DNA of 64,000 nucleotides from Blastomyces gilchristii SLH14081 (GCF_000003855.2 NW_003101681.1:4975698-5039697), one strand, 5' to 3'; positions 26,901-41,200 are shown, counted from the first letter of the stretch. The notes: generated by a model not told the origin, from the sequence alone. Translations and numbers: made by a program.

Positions 26901-28602
26901 TACTGTTAGAACTGATTATAATAGCTTATAATAGTTTACTTTAATCAAGAAACTCTCACAGTAGCAGATTCACTGAACTCAGAGACTGAGTGAGTTCTGA
27001 TTCAAGATAGAATATATTAAGAGAACTAAGAACTCAGCAGATGAATTCTCTCACAGATCAGACTATGTTAAGAAGATCAGAATGACAGACACAGAGAGAT
27101 TAGAGAAGACAGAAAAGCTTCACAGAATACTCAGACTGAGTGTTACAAAGAGATTGACTGAAGAGTCTCTTAATCTCTCATAAGAGAAGAAGAAGAAGAG
27201 AGAAAAGAAGTCTGTACAACTACTCTCTATAATACTGAGAGTCAACACTCTGAGAATCTCTGTAAGAATTCTTGAAGAGAATATCTATAATCTGAAGAAT
27301 TTGCAGACTTTGAGAAGTACTGTGAAAGACCTGATGTAAGAGAAAACAGAGTATAAGTCTTTGTAAGATCTTCTATTCAGATTATCTGAACTGTAACTGA
27401 AGAATGAATATACTCAGTATATTCAGAAACTGCTCACAGCAGAGATTAACTCTGCAGAAATAAAGAATTAAAGAGACTTAAATAATCTCTTATAAAGAGA
27501 GAGCTGGATTTATATATCTATAATGAGTTTCTATGTATAGAACTTATTAAAAGATATTATGACTCTTCTCTAGTGAGTTATTTTATAGATACTAGAACTC
27601 ATGAGTTGCTTATAAGAAAATACTTCTGACTGAAGATGTAAGAACTTATAAAGAAGATAGTGAATTCTTGTGCTGTTTATCAGAATTCATGAGTAGTATA
27701 GTTCAGATTATATGAAGAACTTACTTCTCTATTTATCTTATAGAAACCTTGAGAACAGCTAGAAATGAATGCACTTATAAGTCTCTCTGAAAGCAAGAAT
27801 ATATATAATACCTGCTTTAACAGTGTGCTGATGATAGTGAATTACTTTATCAAGATAACACACTTTATACTCATCTATAAGAACTTGAAGTCAAAGAATT
27901 TGACTCATATCTTCATCTATGATATGATTCAGTTATATGAATTATCTGTAAACATTATCTCAGACAGAGAATCAATCTTTATAGAAGAGTTCTGATCTGA
28001 TCTGATAACTATACTGAAGATCTTATAAGATCTAAGTATGACTTTTCATTAACAGACAGATGATTAGATAGAATATCTGATGAGTATATTAAAACAGTAT
28101 CTGCAGTGCTTTATTAATTACAATCAGAATAACTAAGTACATTGATTATTACTTACAGAGTTCATATACAATAACTTAAAGCATATCAGCACAGATAAAA
28201 CTCTCTTTGAGATACTTACTGAGACTCATCTGTAGATAATCTTAATGAATTTATAAGAGTATACTATAGAGTGTGATGATATCTGTGAATAGACTGAGAG
28301 AATTCAGAAGATCTGAGAGAAAGCTCATAAATTCTTGAGAAAGACTTAAGAGTATCAGAAGAGATACTATAACTTTAAGCATATTATAAAGAGTTTCAAG
28401 AAAGATAATAGAGTCTGACTGAGTTTAGAAAATATTATTATATAGAGATCTAGTAAGAAGCTGAATCTCTTACAGACAGAGTCTTATAAGATTATGAAGA
28501 AAGTTAGCTCATAGTTCTATAGATTAGAACTGTCACCTGAGTTGTAGATATACAATATTTTTCATATCTCTTTGCTCTGTGAATATAAGAAATTCTTAGA
28601 AG
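23942..28602 (+). pseudogene. A2 gag-pol remains, upstream of the A3 insertion
   Basis: Collinear with A1 12,759-17,410 and decayed in all domains. Pieces still readable include a reverse transcriptase stretch at 25855-26046 and an integrase core stretch at 27765-27995 ending in the S-D-R region. It stops at AGAAG (28598-28602), near the end of integrase, where A3 entered. Confidence 0.7.
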
Positions 28603-28859
28603 TGTAAGAAATCCCGCTCCTTGCGGATCCTTTACCTCTATTCCTATCTCTCGCGTAACCAATAGGGCTAGCGGCCCTTGGCTACACACAACTATATAGA
28701 CTGGAATTTGTGAATACTATTCACAACTCAGCTTGAATACTATGATACATTTAATCCCTACATTTATCTTTCTATCATGAATACTTCTAGTAATTAACAG
28801 TACATATCATGCCAAGCTGCAAACACCTGAATAATCACCTGCAAGCACTTATTCTTACA
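28603..28859 (+). repeat. A3 5' LTR
   Basis: 257 bp. Five CpGs, all in the first 85 bases or so; none in the inner part. Confidence 0.9.
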
Positions 28860-28884
28860 TTTCAAGCTCAGTCAGTCAGCAACT

Positions 28885-31800
28885 GTCTGTTATGACTGAA
28901 AGAACTAGAAACTCACATGCTTCAACCCCTGTGAACCCTACTGCAGGCACTCAGAAGCAGCCACCTGAATCATGAATAACCTCTGTGAAAGAAGTCTCAG
29001 AGAACTTACCAATCACTCATGAGATATCATTCTCTGCATCTGTGACAGAGAAACCCTCTGAACTCATGAATAAATCAATCTCAGTGAAGAACATTCTTGA
29101 GCATCTCTCACAGAATCAAGCTATTTTTCTACAAGAAATACTTACTGTCTGTAAACACTCTTGAACTGAGTTTCTAGACATGATCTTCAGAGACACCTGT
29201 GAACTGAAAAGAAACTTTCTCAAGCTGCAATCACTTAAGGCCATCTATTGAATCACAATCTATAAAAGCTTTTATGAGTTTGTATTTGAAATTGACTCAC
29301 AAGCCCGGCTGTGTGACATGAAAGATGAAGAAGCTGTTATCTATATAATAACAGGCCTCTATTACACTGAAGCCAAGGACTGGCTGAACTATCTAGAGAA
29401 TGATCATGAGAGATTCTGATAATCTGTTCTCAAGACCTATCTAGAGAATAAGTTGAGAAACTCTGTGAGCTGAACAGAGAACACCTGAGCTGTGATCATT
29501 AATATTAGAAAAAGAGGTGAGAAATCTGATGAAGACTACTTGCAGCACTTCATAGAATTGTGATATGAATTGAGATCTGTGAAAACAGGGCTCTGAAACA
29601 AGATCTGAATAATGATATTTATAAAGAGACTGAATAAAGATATGCAGAACAAGCTCATTAAGTAAGACTCTAAGTCCTTAACTCTGAAGAAACTGATAAC
29701 TCTCATTCATCACTTGCAGATCACTGTGAGAGTCACAGATCTGTGAAGAGTGAATCATTGATCAGCTCTGTGAGAGCTAGGACAACAGAGAACAGATTTA
29801 TCAGAAAAAGATGACAAGACATAGAGAGATTCATATCTGACTGCTGAGTAGAGAGAGAGAGCTTCATAAGCTTCTGTAAACAGAGTGTATAACAGAGAGA
29901 TCAAGAAAAAGAGACTCTGCTTCATCTGTTCTAAATCAGAACATCTTCATACAAACTGTCTGAACAAATCAAAATAGAAATTTGAGGAGTTGCAGACAGA
30001 GTCAGCAACAGCCTTCTTAAGAGTCTTGAAGCTGACATCTGAATCTGTTACTTCTTCAATGAAAATACTTGCTTATAAAGAGAGACTGCACTGTGATACT
30101 GCTGTCTCACAAGCATGAAAAGCATTGATGAACTCAGGATCTCAGATCACTGTGATGTCTCTAAAGCTTGCAGAGTGAATGAGCTGAAAGATGAAGACTG
30201 AGAACCTGCTCTTATAATAAGCAGAATGTGAGAACTCAGATCTGAGAACTGAGAGACTTGTAAGAATCATCTTTGAATTACAAGATCTCTCTGAAATCTG
30301 AAGAAGATTTGCAGAAACTGTGATTATCACAGACATCACAGATGACATGTATTTAAGACTTACATAACTTCAAAGACACAATTCACACATAGCTGTTCAC
30401 AAGTCAGGTTTATACTTTCAATCAGTGTTGACAGACTCACTTGTGAAGATAGAAGCAGTTGATGCTGCAGAGTTGATTAGAGAAGATAAGCTCATCTATA
30501 TGATGACTTTGTAAGTGTCTGAGAATCTCACAGTCATGAAAACTGAGCTTCAGATATCAGAGGAATACTGAGATCTCACAGAGGTGTTTAGCTCAGCTAA
30601 GGCAGCTGAGCTTTCTTCTCACTGCAAGAAGAATCTGATAATAGATTTGATAGAAGAGCAGAAACTCTTCTGAGAATCAATCTATAAGCTCTTTCATCAT
30701 GAGACAGAGATCTTGTGAACCTATGTGAAGAAGAATCTGAAGAATGACTTTATTCAATCTTTACAGGCCTTCACAGGAGCCTCTGTGATGTTCATGAAGA
30801 AGAAGAATAAAGATCTCAGATTATATGTAGACTATCATGATCTGAACTTCAAGATAATAAAGAGCTGCTATTCTCTGTCTCTGATTGAGAATGTGATCAA
30901 CTGTCTCACAGAAGCTGTCATATTCATACAACTGAATATGATCAATACATATACATGGCTGTGAATACAGTCTGAGAATGAATGAAAGACTGTCTTTAGA
31001 ACTGCACTGAAATTGTTTGAATATCTAGTGATGTCTTTTGATCTGACTAATATCTCTGCAGCATTTCAGTCTTTCATTAATAAAACACTTCATGTATATC
31101 TGAATGTCTTCATGATAATATATCTAAATGATGTGATGATGTACTTCATGAAGAAGAAAGAACACACTGAGCATGTACAAAGCATGTTGAAGGCCTTAGA
31201 TGAGGCAGAACTGTATGTTAAGCTTGTAAAGTACAACTTCAGTGCTCACTGAATTAATTTCCTAGAATATGTAATCACTGTGAATGATATTCAGATGAAA
31301 TCTTTGCAAGTTGAGACTATTCTATCATAATCAGAGCTAACTAGTATTCATGAGATTCAGATCTTTCTGAGCTTTGTGAATTTCTATAGACAGTTTATCT
31401 TTGTGTTCATAAGAATCTTCTTGACTCTTACAGACATGCTGAAGAGTGAAAACAAGAAGAAGTCATTCTGTGAATAGAGAATGAAAAGATTATTGAGAAG
31501 AAAGAACTGTAAGAACTTTCTTATCTCAGAAGCTCATAGAGTCTTTATAAGATTGAAACAGATATTCACAGACACAGTAATGCTATTTCACTTTGATCTC
31601 TTGCTCTTAATCAGATTGAAGACAGATGTCTTCTTCTTTGTGATTTCAGAAATAGTCTCATAACTACAGTTAAATGAGAACTGGGTTTCAGTGGCCTTTT
31701 TCTTGTGAAAGATGCAACTCATGAAGATCAACTATGACATTTATGATCAGAAGCTTCTCACAATAGTGAAATTCTTTCATCACTGATGTCATTACTTCAA

Positions 31801-33730
31801 GGACCTTGCAACAGTGATTACTGTTAGAACTGATTATAACAGCTTATGACAGTTTACTTCAATCAAGAAACTCTCACAATGACAGGTTTGCTGAGCTCAG
31901 AGACTGAGTGAGTTCTGATTTAAGATAGAACATATTAAGGGAACTAAGAACTCAGCAGACAGACTCTCTCACAGATCAGACTATATTAAGAAGATCAGGA
32001 TGACAGATACAGAGAGACTAGAGAAGGCAGAAAAGCTTCATAAGATGCTTGAACTGAGTGTTATGAAGAGATTGACTGAAGAGTCTCTCAATTCCTTATA
32101 AGAGAAGGAGAAAGAGAGAGGAAAGAAGCCTGTGCAACTACTCTCTATGACACTGAGAGTCAACACTCTGGGAATCTCTGTGAGGATTCTTGAAGAGAGT
32201 ATCTATAATCTGAAGAATTTGCAGACTTTGAGAAGCACTGTGAAAGACCTGGTGTAAGAAGAAACAGAGTATAAGTCTTTATAAGATCTTCTATTCAGAT
32301 TGTCTGAACTGCAACTGAAGAATGAATATACTCAGTATATTTGAAAACTGCTCACAGCAGAGATCAACTCTGCAGAAATAAAGAATTGAAGAGACTTAAA
32401 TAATCTCTTATAAAGAGAGGACTGAATTTATGTACCTGTGAATGAGTTTCTATATATAGAACTTATCAAAAGGTATCATGACTCTTCTCTAGTGAGTTAT
32501 TTTACAGATACTAGAACTCATGAGTTGCTCACAAGAAAATACTTCTGATCAAAGATGTGAGAACTTGTGAAGAAGATAGTGAATTCTTATGCTGTTTATC
32601 AGAGTTCACAGATAGTGCAGTTCAGGCTATATAAAGAACTCACTTCTCTACTCATCTCATGAAAACCTTGGGAACAGCTAGAAATGAATGCTCTTGTAAG
32701 CCTCTCTGAAAGCAAGGACATATATAATGCCTGCTTTGACAGTGTACTGATGATAGTAAATCACTTCATCAAGATAACACACTTTATACTCACTCACAAG
32801 AACTTGAAGTCAAAGGATTTAACTCATATCTTTATTCATAATATGATTCAGTTGCATGAGTTGTCTGTGAACATTATCTCAGACAGAGAATCAATCTTCA
32901 CAGAAGAGTTCTGATTTGATCTGATGACTATACTGAAGATCTCATGAGATCTAAGCATAGCTTTTCATCAACAGACAGATGATTAGATAGAACATCTGAT
33001 GAGTATATTGAAACAGTATCTGCAGTGCTTTGTCAATTACAATCAGAATAACTGAATGCATTGATTATCACTTACAGAGTTCATATACAATAACTCAAAG
33101 CATGTCAGCACAGACAAAACTCTCTTTGAGATGCTCACTGAGACTCATTCACAGATGATCTTGATGAACCCGCGAGAGTACACTATAGAGTGTGGTGATG
33201 CTTATAAACAGACTGAGAGAATTCAGAAGATCTGGGAGAAAGTCTGCAAATTCTTGAGAAAGGCTCAAGAGTATCAGAAGAGATACTATGACTTCAAGCA
33301 TATTGTGAAGAGTTTTAAGAAAGATGATAGAGTCTGACTAAGTCTAGAAAACATCACTATGTAGAAATCTAGTAAGAAGCTGAATCTCTTGCAGACAGAG
33401 TCTTGTAAGATTATGAAGAAAGTTAGCTCACAGTTCTATAGATTGAAACTGTCATCTGAGTTGCAGATATATAATGTTTTTCATGTCTCTTTACTTCATG
33501 AATACAAGGAATTCTCAGAAGAGAATTCTGTGACTCATCACTCTATTCATGAAGTACTAGAGAGTGAAAGAGAATATCAGGTCAAAGAGATTATTGACTC
33601 AGAGAAGCAAGATTACAAGCTCTGATTCAAGATTCAGTGATAAGAGTATTCTGATAAGATGAATAAGTTCACTTGAGAATCATTCAGACAGATAAGATAT
33701 CTGCAGAAGCTGAGACATGACTTTCATACT
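28885..33730 (+). pseudogene. A3 gag-pol remains
   Basis: This is the best preserved copy. The zinc knuckle is complete at 29918-29959. Reverse transcriptase pieces are open at 30725-30964 and 31013-31252, with Y-L-N-D at 31121-31132 where Y-[LV]-D-D is the family norm; Asn for Asp fits a G-to-A change. An integrase core piece is at 32684-32914, a C-terminal piece at 33131-33337, and a final piece at 33389-33625 includes the chromodomain-like start. Pieces are separated by TGA and TAA stops. The set defines a Ty3/gypsy chromovirus. Confidence 0.75.
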
Positions 33731-34149
33731 GTGAATTCTGATAAGTTAGAATGATGCAGTCTTCACTAAGAATCTGATTGTAATAAAGATATTAACACTG
33801 TCATTTGCAAACTCTAGTCTATAAGATGATGAGTTTCTACTGAGATGAACAGTCTGCAGTGTACACAAGAGAAGAAGAAAACATGTTCTTATTAAAGCTA
33901 AAAAATAAGAAAACAAACAGGACTGTGAATACAATTTAGAGATTAATAAAGAAAAAACAAAGAAAACTCACACTTATATTATTAACATTTATGACACTCA
34001 ATTTCTCTACAACTATCAATTTCTCTCTTCAAAGAAACAGAGAGCATCATATTTATAATACAGACAATTATTATATTTGATGTGAAGGCTGTCAGAAATG
34101 CACAGACTTCAGAGAAGCTGAACATCAGAGTGCATGCAGTTGTAGCAGG

Positions 34150-35440
34150 GTCTTGAAGACTGATCATCTGCATGTGTGATTAGATACTTCTTATAAAGCT
34201 GTGTTCACTCTTTCAGTTGTGCTGAAGTATCCAGCCTGGAAATAATGAGAATATAGAGAGAGAGCTCATCTGTTCAGATCAACTCTTATCATGAATTCAT
34301 GACATTTGCATTACCTTGATTACTCAGATTTTGCAGGTACCTGAGGACTCATCTTCTATTGATAATGAGATTGCAGAAATGTGCTGCAGTGCGAGGACCA
34401 TTGATAGAGAACCTAGGCATATTTGTATATGCCTGGTCAGAGATTGTGCAGACAGAGAGAGGATGATCATAGGCTCATGAGACTGCAGAAGACACTGACA
34501 ACACTGAGAGCTTTACAAGAACTGTCAGCTAGAATCTGTAAGAAATTACTTGTGAGAAGACTTACAGTAAAGAGAGAGACTGTACTGCTTGAAGCCAGGA
34601 ACTGGCCTGAGAAAGGGATGAGATGAGTCGCTGGCCTGAAGATCAGGTGCAGTGACAGGGCTGAGAGAGATGAAGATACAGTCATGAACAGCAGCATTCC
34701 TGCTTCATCAGCCAGTAAAAAGTGATCAGAGAAGTCATGAGAACACTCACAAGAAGCTCAGTGATGACCAGACATTGTTTATGAAGATGTTGAAATTGAA
34801 AAAATTTTTATTCTTGAGAAGTTCTTGAATCAATATATAGATATTGTCAGAAACACTCTCTCTCTGTTATCTGAGTGAAAACACTTCACAGATGAATGAG
34901 AATACTCACAGTTTATAAGAATAAGAGCTGTTACAGAAAAAGGAAAAAGAAGATGAGATTTCATGAACAGATCTGAAGTATTTATACTACTCTAGAGAGG
35001 TTTGCTTACACTGTGAGTGATCTCATGAAACAGTCAGATCACTCTAGTAAACAAGAGTGATTATGAATCACAGGCCTGAATCTTTCTATATAACTATAAA
35101 GAGTGATTGCAGACTGTAGATATCTTGATTCTACAATTCTACAGAGTTAATGAAAGAATGAAAAATTCCTCACAATTCTACAGTGTCAAAGAGTAATGAT
35201 TTGCAAGAATGAATAAAAGATTAACTCATGAATATTTCTCTTTGATAAGAGTGATCTCACAGAGAGTGATTCACCTGTGAGATAGATCTGTGTGATGATC
35301 ACATAAGAATCTCATGAAAATGATTGAGAGTCAACTGAAACCCTTCTATATGAAAGATGTGAGATGAATCTGTATGATAGTCAGAGAAGAATCTGTAAAT
35401 CATAAAGAATCTCACAGAATAAGAAACTGAGTGACAGACT
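34150..35440 (+). pseudogene. A3 post-pol open frame(s)
   Basis: Counterpart of 18,020-19,330 in A1. An open piece at 34423-34626 (TTG-initiated as an open frame, no clear ATG) gives a Leu/Arg/Lys-rich helical segment, and the same frame continues with mostly TGA stops. Retention at the same place in A1, A2 and A3 shows it belongs to the element. No known domain. Confidence 0.4.
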
Positions 35441-35590
35441 CTTTTCTCTTCACAGTAATAAGAGATTTTTCCTCACTGAGGTTTTTTATAGATGTGAAGG
35501 GTTTTTAGTGAGTATCACTGCAGTGCTGAGCTGACTATGAAGTCACTCAGTGAAAGGCTTCATGGATGAAGTCTTAGAGAGGGGGGGATA

Positions 35591-35847
35591 TGTAAGAAAT
35601 CCTGCTTCTCACAGATTCTTTATCCCTATTCCTATCTCTTGTGTAATCAATAGGGCTAGTGGCCCTTGGCTACACACAACTATATAGACTGGAATTCGTG
35701 AATACTATTCACAACTCAGCTTGAATGCTATGATACATTTGACTTCTACATTTATCTTCCTACTGCAAACACTTCTAGTAGTTAACAGTACATATCACGC
35801 CAAGCTGCAAACACCCGAATAATCGCCTGTGAGCACTTATTCTTACA
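35591..35847 (+). repeat. A3 3' LTR
   Basis: 257 bp. No CpG in the first 100 bases or so, four beyond that, mostly within the last 60 bases. Confidence 0.9.
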
Positions 35848-35852
35848 AGAAG

Positions 35853-37927
35853 AGAATTCTGTGATTCATCACTCTGTTCATAAAGTACTAGAGAGTGAAA
35901 GAGAATATCAGATCAAAGAGATTATTGACTTAGAGAAGTGAGATCATGAGCTCTGATTCAAGGTTCAGTGATAAGAGTATTCTGATAAAATAAATGAGTT
36001 CACTTGAGAATCATCTGAGTAGATAAGATATCTGCAGAAGCTGAGATATGACTTTCATATTATAAATTCTGACAAGTCAGAATGACACAGTCTTTGCTAA
36101 GAACCTGATTGTAATAAAGATATTAACACTGTTATTTGTAAATTCTAGTCTATAAGATAATGAGTTTCTACTGAGATGAACAGTCTGCAGTGTATATAAA
36201 GAGAAGAAGAAATTATACTCTCATTAAAGCTAAAAAACAAGAAAATAAAAACAGAACTGTGAACACAATTTAGAGACTAATAAAGAAAAAATAAAGAAAA
36301 TTCACACTTATATTCTTAATATCTGTGACACTTAATTTCTTCATAACTATCAATTTCTCTCTTTAAAGAAGTAGAGAGTATTATATCTGTAATACAGACA
36401 ATTGTTGCATTTGATGTAAAGACTGTCAGAAATGCACAGACTTCAGAGAAGCTGAATATCAGAGTATACACAGTTGTAGCAGAATCTTGAAGACTGACTG
36501 TCTATGCATGTGATCAGATACTTCTTATAAAGCTGTGTTCACTCTCTCAGTTATGCTGAAGTATTCAGTCTGAAAATAATTGAGATATAGAGAGAAGACT
36601 CATCTGCTTAGATCAACTTCTGTTATGAATTCATGATATTCACATTATCTTAATTACCTGGATTTTACAGGTATCTGAGAACTCATCTCTCATTGACAAT
36701 GAGATTGCAGAAATGCGCTGCAGTGCAAGAATCATTAATAGAAAACCTAGGCATATTTGCATATATCTGATCAGAGATTGTGCAGACAGAGAGAGAGTGA
36801 TCATAGGCCTGCAGAACTGTAGAAGACACTGATAAAATCAGAAGCTTTGCAAGAACTGTCAGCTAGAGTCTGTAAGAAATTACTTATAAGAAGACTTATA
36901 GTAAAGAGAGAGACTGTGCTGCTTAAAGTCAGAGACTGATCTGAGAGAGATATGAGATTGATTACTGGTCTGAAGATCAGGTGCAGTGATAAGACTGAAA
37001 GAGATGAAGACACTGTTATAAGTGATAGCATCTCTGCTTCATCAGCTGAAAAAAAGTGATTAGAGAAGTTACAGAGACATTCATAAGAAGCTTAACAGCA
37101 GTTAGATATTGTTTATAAGATATTAAAATTGAAAAAAAATTTTATTCTTGAGAAGTTCTTGAATTAATATACAGATATTGTCAGAAATACTCTCTCTCTG
37201 TTATTTGAGTGAAAACACTTCACAGATGAATAAGAATACTCATAGTTTATAAGAATAAGAGCTGTTACAGAAAAAGAGAAAAGAAGATGAGATTCTGTAA
37301 ATAGATCTAAGATATTTATACTACTCTAGAGAGGTTTACTTGCACTGTAAGTAATCTTATAGAATAGTCAGATCACTCTAGTAAATAAAAAGTGATTATA
37401 AATCACAGATCTGAATCTTTCTATATAACTATAAAGAGTGATTACAGGCTGCAGACATCTTAATTCTACAATTCTACAGAATTAATGAAAGAATGAAAAA
37501 TTCCTCACAATTTCACAGTGTTAAAGAATAATGATTTATAAGAATAAGTGAAAGATTAACTCATGAATACTTCTCTTTAATAAGAGTAATCTCACAGAGA
37601 GTAATTTATCTGTGAGATGAATTTATATGATGATCACATAAGAATCTTATGAAAATGATTGAGAGTCAACTGAAACTCTTCTGTATGAAAGATGCAAGAT
37701 GAATCTGTGTAATATTCAGAGAAGAATCTGTAGATTACAAAGAATCTCACAGAATAAGAAACTGAGTGACAGACTCTTTTTTCTTTATAATAATAAGGGA
37801 TTTTTCCTCACTGAGATTTTTTATAGATGTGAAGAGTTTTTAGTAAGTATCACTGCAGTGCTGAGCTGATTCTATGAAGTCACTCAGTGAAAGGCTTCAC
37901 AGATAAAGTCTTAGAGAGAAGAGAGTA
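35853..37927 (+). pseudogene. A2 end of integrase, chromodomain and post-pol region
   Basis: Resumes A2 after A3 with the second AGAAG at 35848-35852. Collinear with A3 33,518-35,590. Heavily decayed; no open frame is worth naming. Confidence 0.7.
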
Positions 37928-38246
37928 TATAAGAAATCTCACTTCTTACAGATTCTTTACCTCTATTTCTATCTCTTGTATAATCAATAGAGTTAGCGGC
38001 CCTTGGCTACACATAACTATATAGACTGAAGTTTGTGAATATAATCAATAGAGTTAGCAGCCCTTGGCTACACACAACTATATAGACTGAAGTTCATGAA
38101 TACTATTCACAACTCAGCTTGAATACTATTATACATTTAATCTCTACATTTTATCTTTCTACTGCAAATACTTCTAGTATTTAACAGTACATATCATGCC
38201 AAGCTGCAAACACCCGAATAATCGCCTGCGAGCACTTATTCTTACA
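37928..38246 (+). repeat. A2 3' LTR with 62-bp duplication
   Basis: 319 bp. The first two bases read TA where TG is expected, a G-to-A change. Four CpGs: one near 37998 and three in the last 35 bases or so. It carries the same duplication as the 5' LTR. Confidence 0.85.
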
Positions 38247-38251
38247 TTGTC

Positions 38252-41200
38252 ATCATTGAATGTCACTATCTTATTTAAGATTTCTACTTCTTCTTCTGTT
38301 CAACTCTTTCTATCTGTTTATCTATTACATTATATGTGTTTCTGACAATGACTCTCTGTTCTCACAACAAGCATTCTCATAGTGCTCATATCAGGCAGTT
38401 TATTAGCAGTAAGTGTAATGTATTGTGAAACATGATCAGAACTTGTTTATCTTCTAACAATTATCAGAATGTACTACTATGAATGACACATCTTCTTCAT
38501 CTTCTTATACATTTTCAATTCTCTTTTCTTCAGCAGCATCTGATCATGTTTTTCTGATTGTGTTGTATAGTCACAGATGCTGATGTTTTGATTCACATAG
38601 AGTCTTCATGCATTGACCGATTCATATTCACTGATGATTATGATCTCAATGTTGAATCATTGATTAAGAACTTGAAGAATATAATAATAAAGAAATTATC
38701 TGTGTTATGTATAGTCAGATCTCTTACATCTCTTTCTGCTCTCTCTGTTTCTTTCTCTGCTGCTTTCTCTCAATCTTCTACATCTATCTCTATGTCTGAT
38801 TCTCCCGCTTCTGCTACCTCTATTCTCACAATCTCTACTTCTGCTACTTCTGTCTCTTCTGATTCTGCTATCTCTGCTTTCATTATCAGCTCTCCTCATT
38901 TCAAGAAGATATTATATAGACTTAATGATTTATATTTCTCAGTATATATACTTTCATTCTTCTTACTGACTTCTAGAATAATTTATTATACAAAGACTGT
39001 ATATGATATAACTATCTGAAGCTCAGTCACAGACATCAATTATTATATTCATTTCAAATATTCATAATGAGACAATTGTTTATTTATATCAGAGAATCAC
39101 TCTTTCTCTTAACAGTGTTAAGATTGTAAGTCTTTTTCTTTTTATCTTTTCTTTCTGATACTGATTTTTCTATTCTTAGAAAAAATTGTTATAAGTTTTA
39201 TTATACATAAAGTCATGATATTTACAGATACTAAGAAACTTTTTATAACTATAAAGTTCAATATTCTGAGAATATCTGCTCTGATAAATTTCTTCAGAAT
39301 AATAGATCTATATCAGTCTATTCTCTGATATCTATTATCTGACTTCATAATACAGATAAAAGATATTCATATTTTCAGAAATGAAAATACAGATATTATA
39401 CTCTTTTACACTCACAGATATGAGACTTATACATCTTGTCTGAGATATTATTGTGAAAATGAGCTGTTTATATACTGTGTTCTGCTTTCTGTATTCTCTT
39501 ATATCTCTCTCTCTCTTTCTGAGAAGCCTTGTATATGTTGTAATTGTATATACAACTCTAAGATTAGCAGATATTCATTCAGTAACTATTCTCATCTCTG
39601 ATTTTATAATTTTTATATACTAACAATAGTTCTTAGTTACTCTGATATCAGAGATTATTCTAATTAAAGATGATAATATCACTGAGACTACTCTCTCTCA
39701 CTCTTAAGCTTCTCTTATCACTTTCTCTCTCTCTTCTGCAGAGAAGGTTGTGTATATACTGAGTTATAAGTATTCAGCTCTGAGTGACTTCTGTCATTAT
39801 TTATCTAATTCTGTGTCTTCTTCTTCTTCTATTTCTTTCATCTCTGTCTTCTCTGTTCTGGCTTCTGATTCTGTGAGTCTCATACTCTTCTTCAATTTTT
39901 CTATATATATATATACACATTTCTATATTGGTATTTCAGTCAATCTTGTGATAAATAATATTAATGTTGTACACAGAGCAGTAGAGAAATTGAAGATATA
40001 TACAGTATTATTATAAGAGTGACTTACAGCTCTTGAATTTCTTACAGATCTCAAGTTTTGAGATTTTCTTTATTTTTAATGCTTTTCAGATGACATGATG
40101 TTGAAAATAGATTAACATATGATGTATAAAAATGAATAAGATATATATAATAACATTTGTCTTTTACAGCTGACTCTTACAGTTGATGATCAATTCATTA
40201 TTTCTTTTCTTTTCTTACACTTTTTCTTTATCTACTAGTCACTACTCTTATATAATCTCTATATAATACAGTATTCAGTGACTAGATTCAGCAGCTTCTA
40301 TCTTTTATAATTCTGTCTCATACATTATACTGTCTCTCTTTACTCACTCAGATCACTACAGTGAACAGCTTATTAAAACTAATCTTACTCAATCTCTGAG
40401 TGTTCTCAGAGATTAAGATAGCTTGATCTTATATATCTGTGAATGTTTCAGATACTTTATCCTCTGTTATCTCTGTAATTGAACTGATATAAACAGTTGA
40501 ATTCAACTCTGAATTTCTTTTTCTTCTGCAATCTGATTCATGTGTAACAGTGTAAGTCTGCTACTTTGAGACTACTCTTTACTATGTTACACTCACTATC
40601 TGCAGTGTGTTATCATACAATCAGCTATAGTCTCATCACTTATTGAAGTGTAGTGTTCATCTGATTTCTTCATTTCTTCTTATTCTTTTCTTATAATCAT
40701 GAAAAGATTGAAATAAGTGAGATTATCTGATTTATAAGCATCTATGATTTCTCTTACTTTGTAAGACTTTTCAATTATAAGTCTCTTCTTTTTCAATGCT
40801 GATAATAGTGCTGTAGATAATTATAATTCACTCAGATCTTGTATCTTTACTTTTATAAGATATGAATTATTTATTAAGTTATATAAGACTCATCTCTCTA
40901 GTTCTTTCAATATATATGTTCTCAGAGAATGTGATTTGAGTATTTTATATAATTCAAATCATCTAGATTGAAACTTCTCAGAACTCTTATTATGTATAAG
41001 AACTCACATTCTTATCTTAAGACTCAATTTCTTAACTAGTGAGTCTTATATTCTTTTCAATTGAATTGCTCAGTTCAGAAGTAACTCATTAGCTTTTACA
41101 TGTGTATAACTGATCTCTTTCAATCTTGATTCTGTGTTTATAACTGTTGCATCTGCAACTGCTACTACTGTATCTATAACTGCTGTCCTCTCTCTTATCT

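Larger units (their letters stand above)
28603..35847 (+). mobile_element. Element A copy 3 (A3), innermost and least decayed
   Basis: A3 is 7,245 bp, the same as A1. It has 257-bp LTRs (28603-28859 and 35591-35847) and TSD AGAAG (28598-28602 and 35848-35852). A polypurine tract of G and A runs to 35590. It lies inside A2, so it must be the youngest of that pile, and it also shows the fewest stops. Gag to chromodomain can be followed on +. It is still non-functional. Confidence 0.9.
23623..38246 (+). mobile_element. Element A copy 2 (A2), interrupted by A3
   Basis: A2 is bounded by 319-bp LTRs (23623-23941 and 37928-38246) and TSD TTGTC (23618-23622 and 38247-38251). Removing A3 leaves about 7.37 kb. 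Both LTRs carry the same 62-bp internal tandem duplication that A1 and A3 lack, so A2 belongs to a distinct lineage. Gag and pol remains occupy 23942-28597, and the end of integrase, the chromodomain and the post-pol region occupy 35853-37927. A2 is the most decayed A copy, with more TpA, as fits its older position. Confidence 0.88.
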
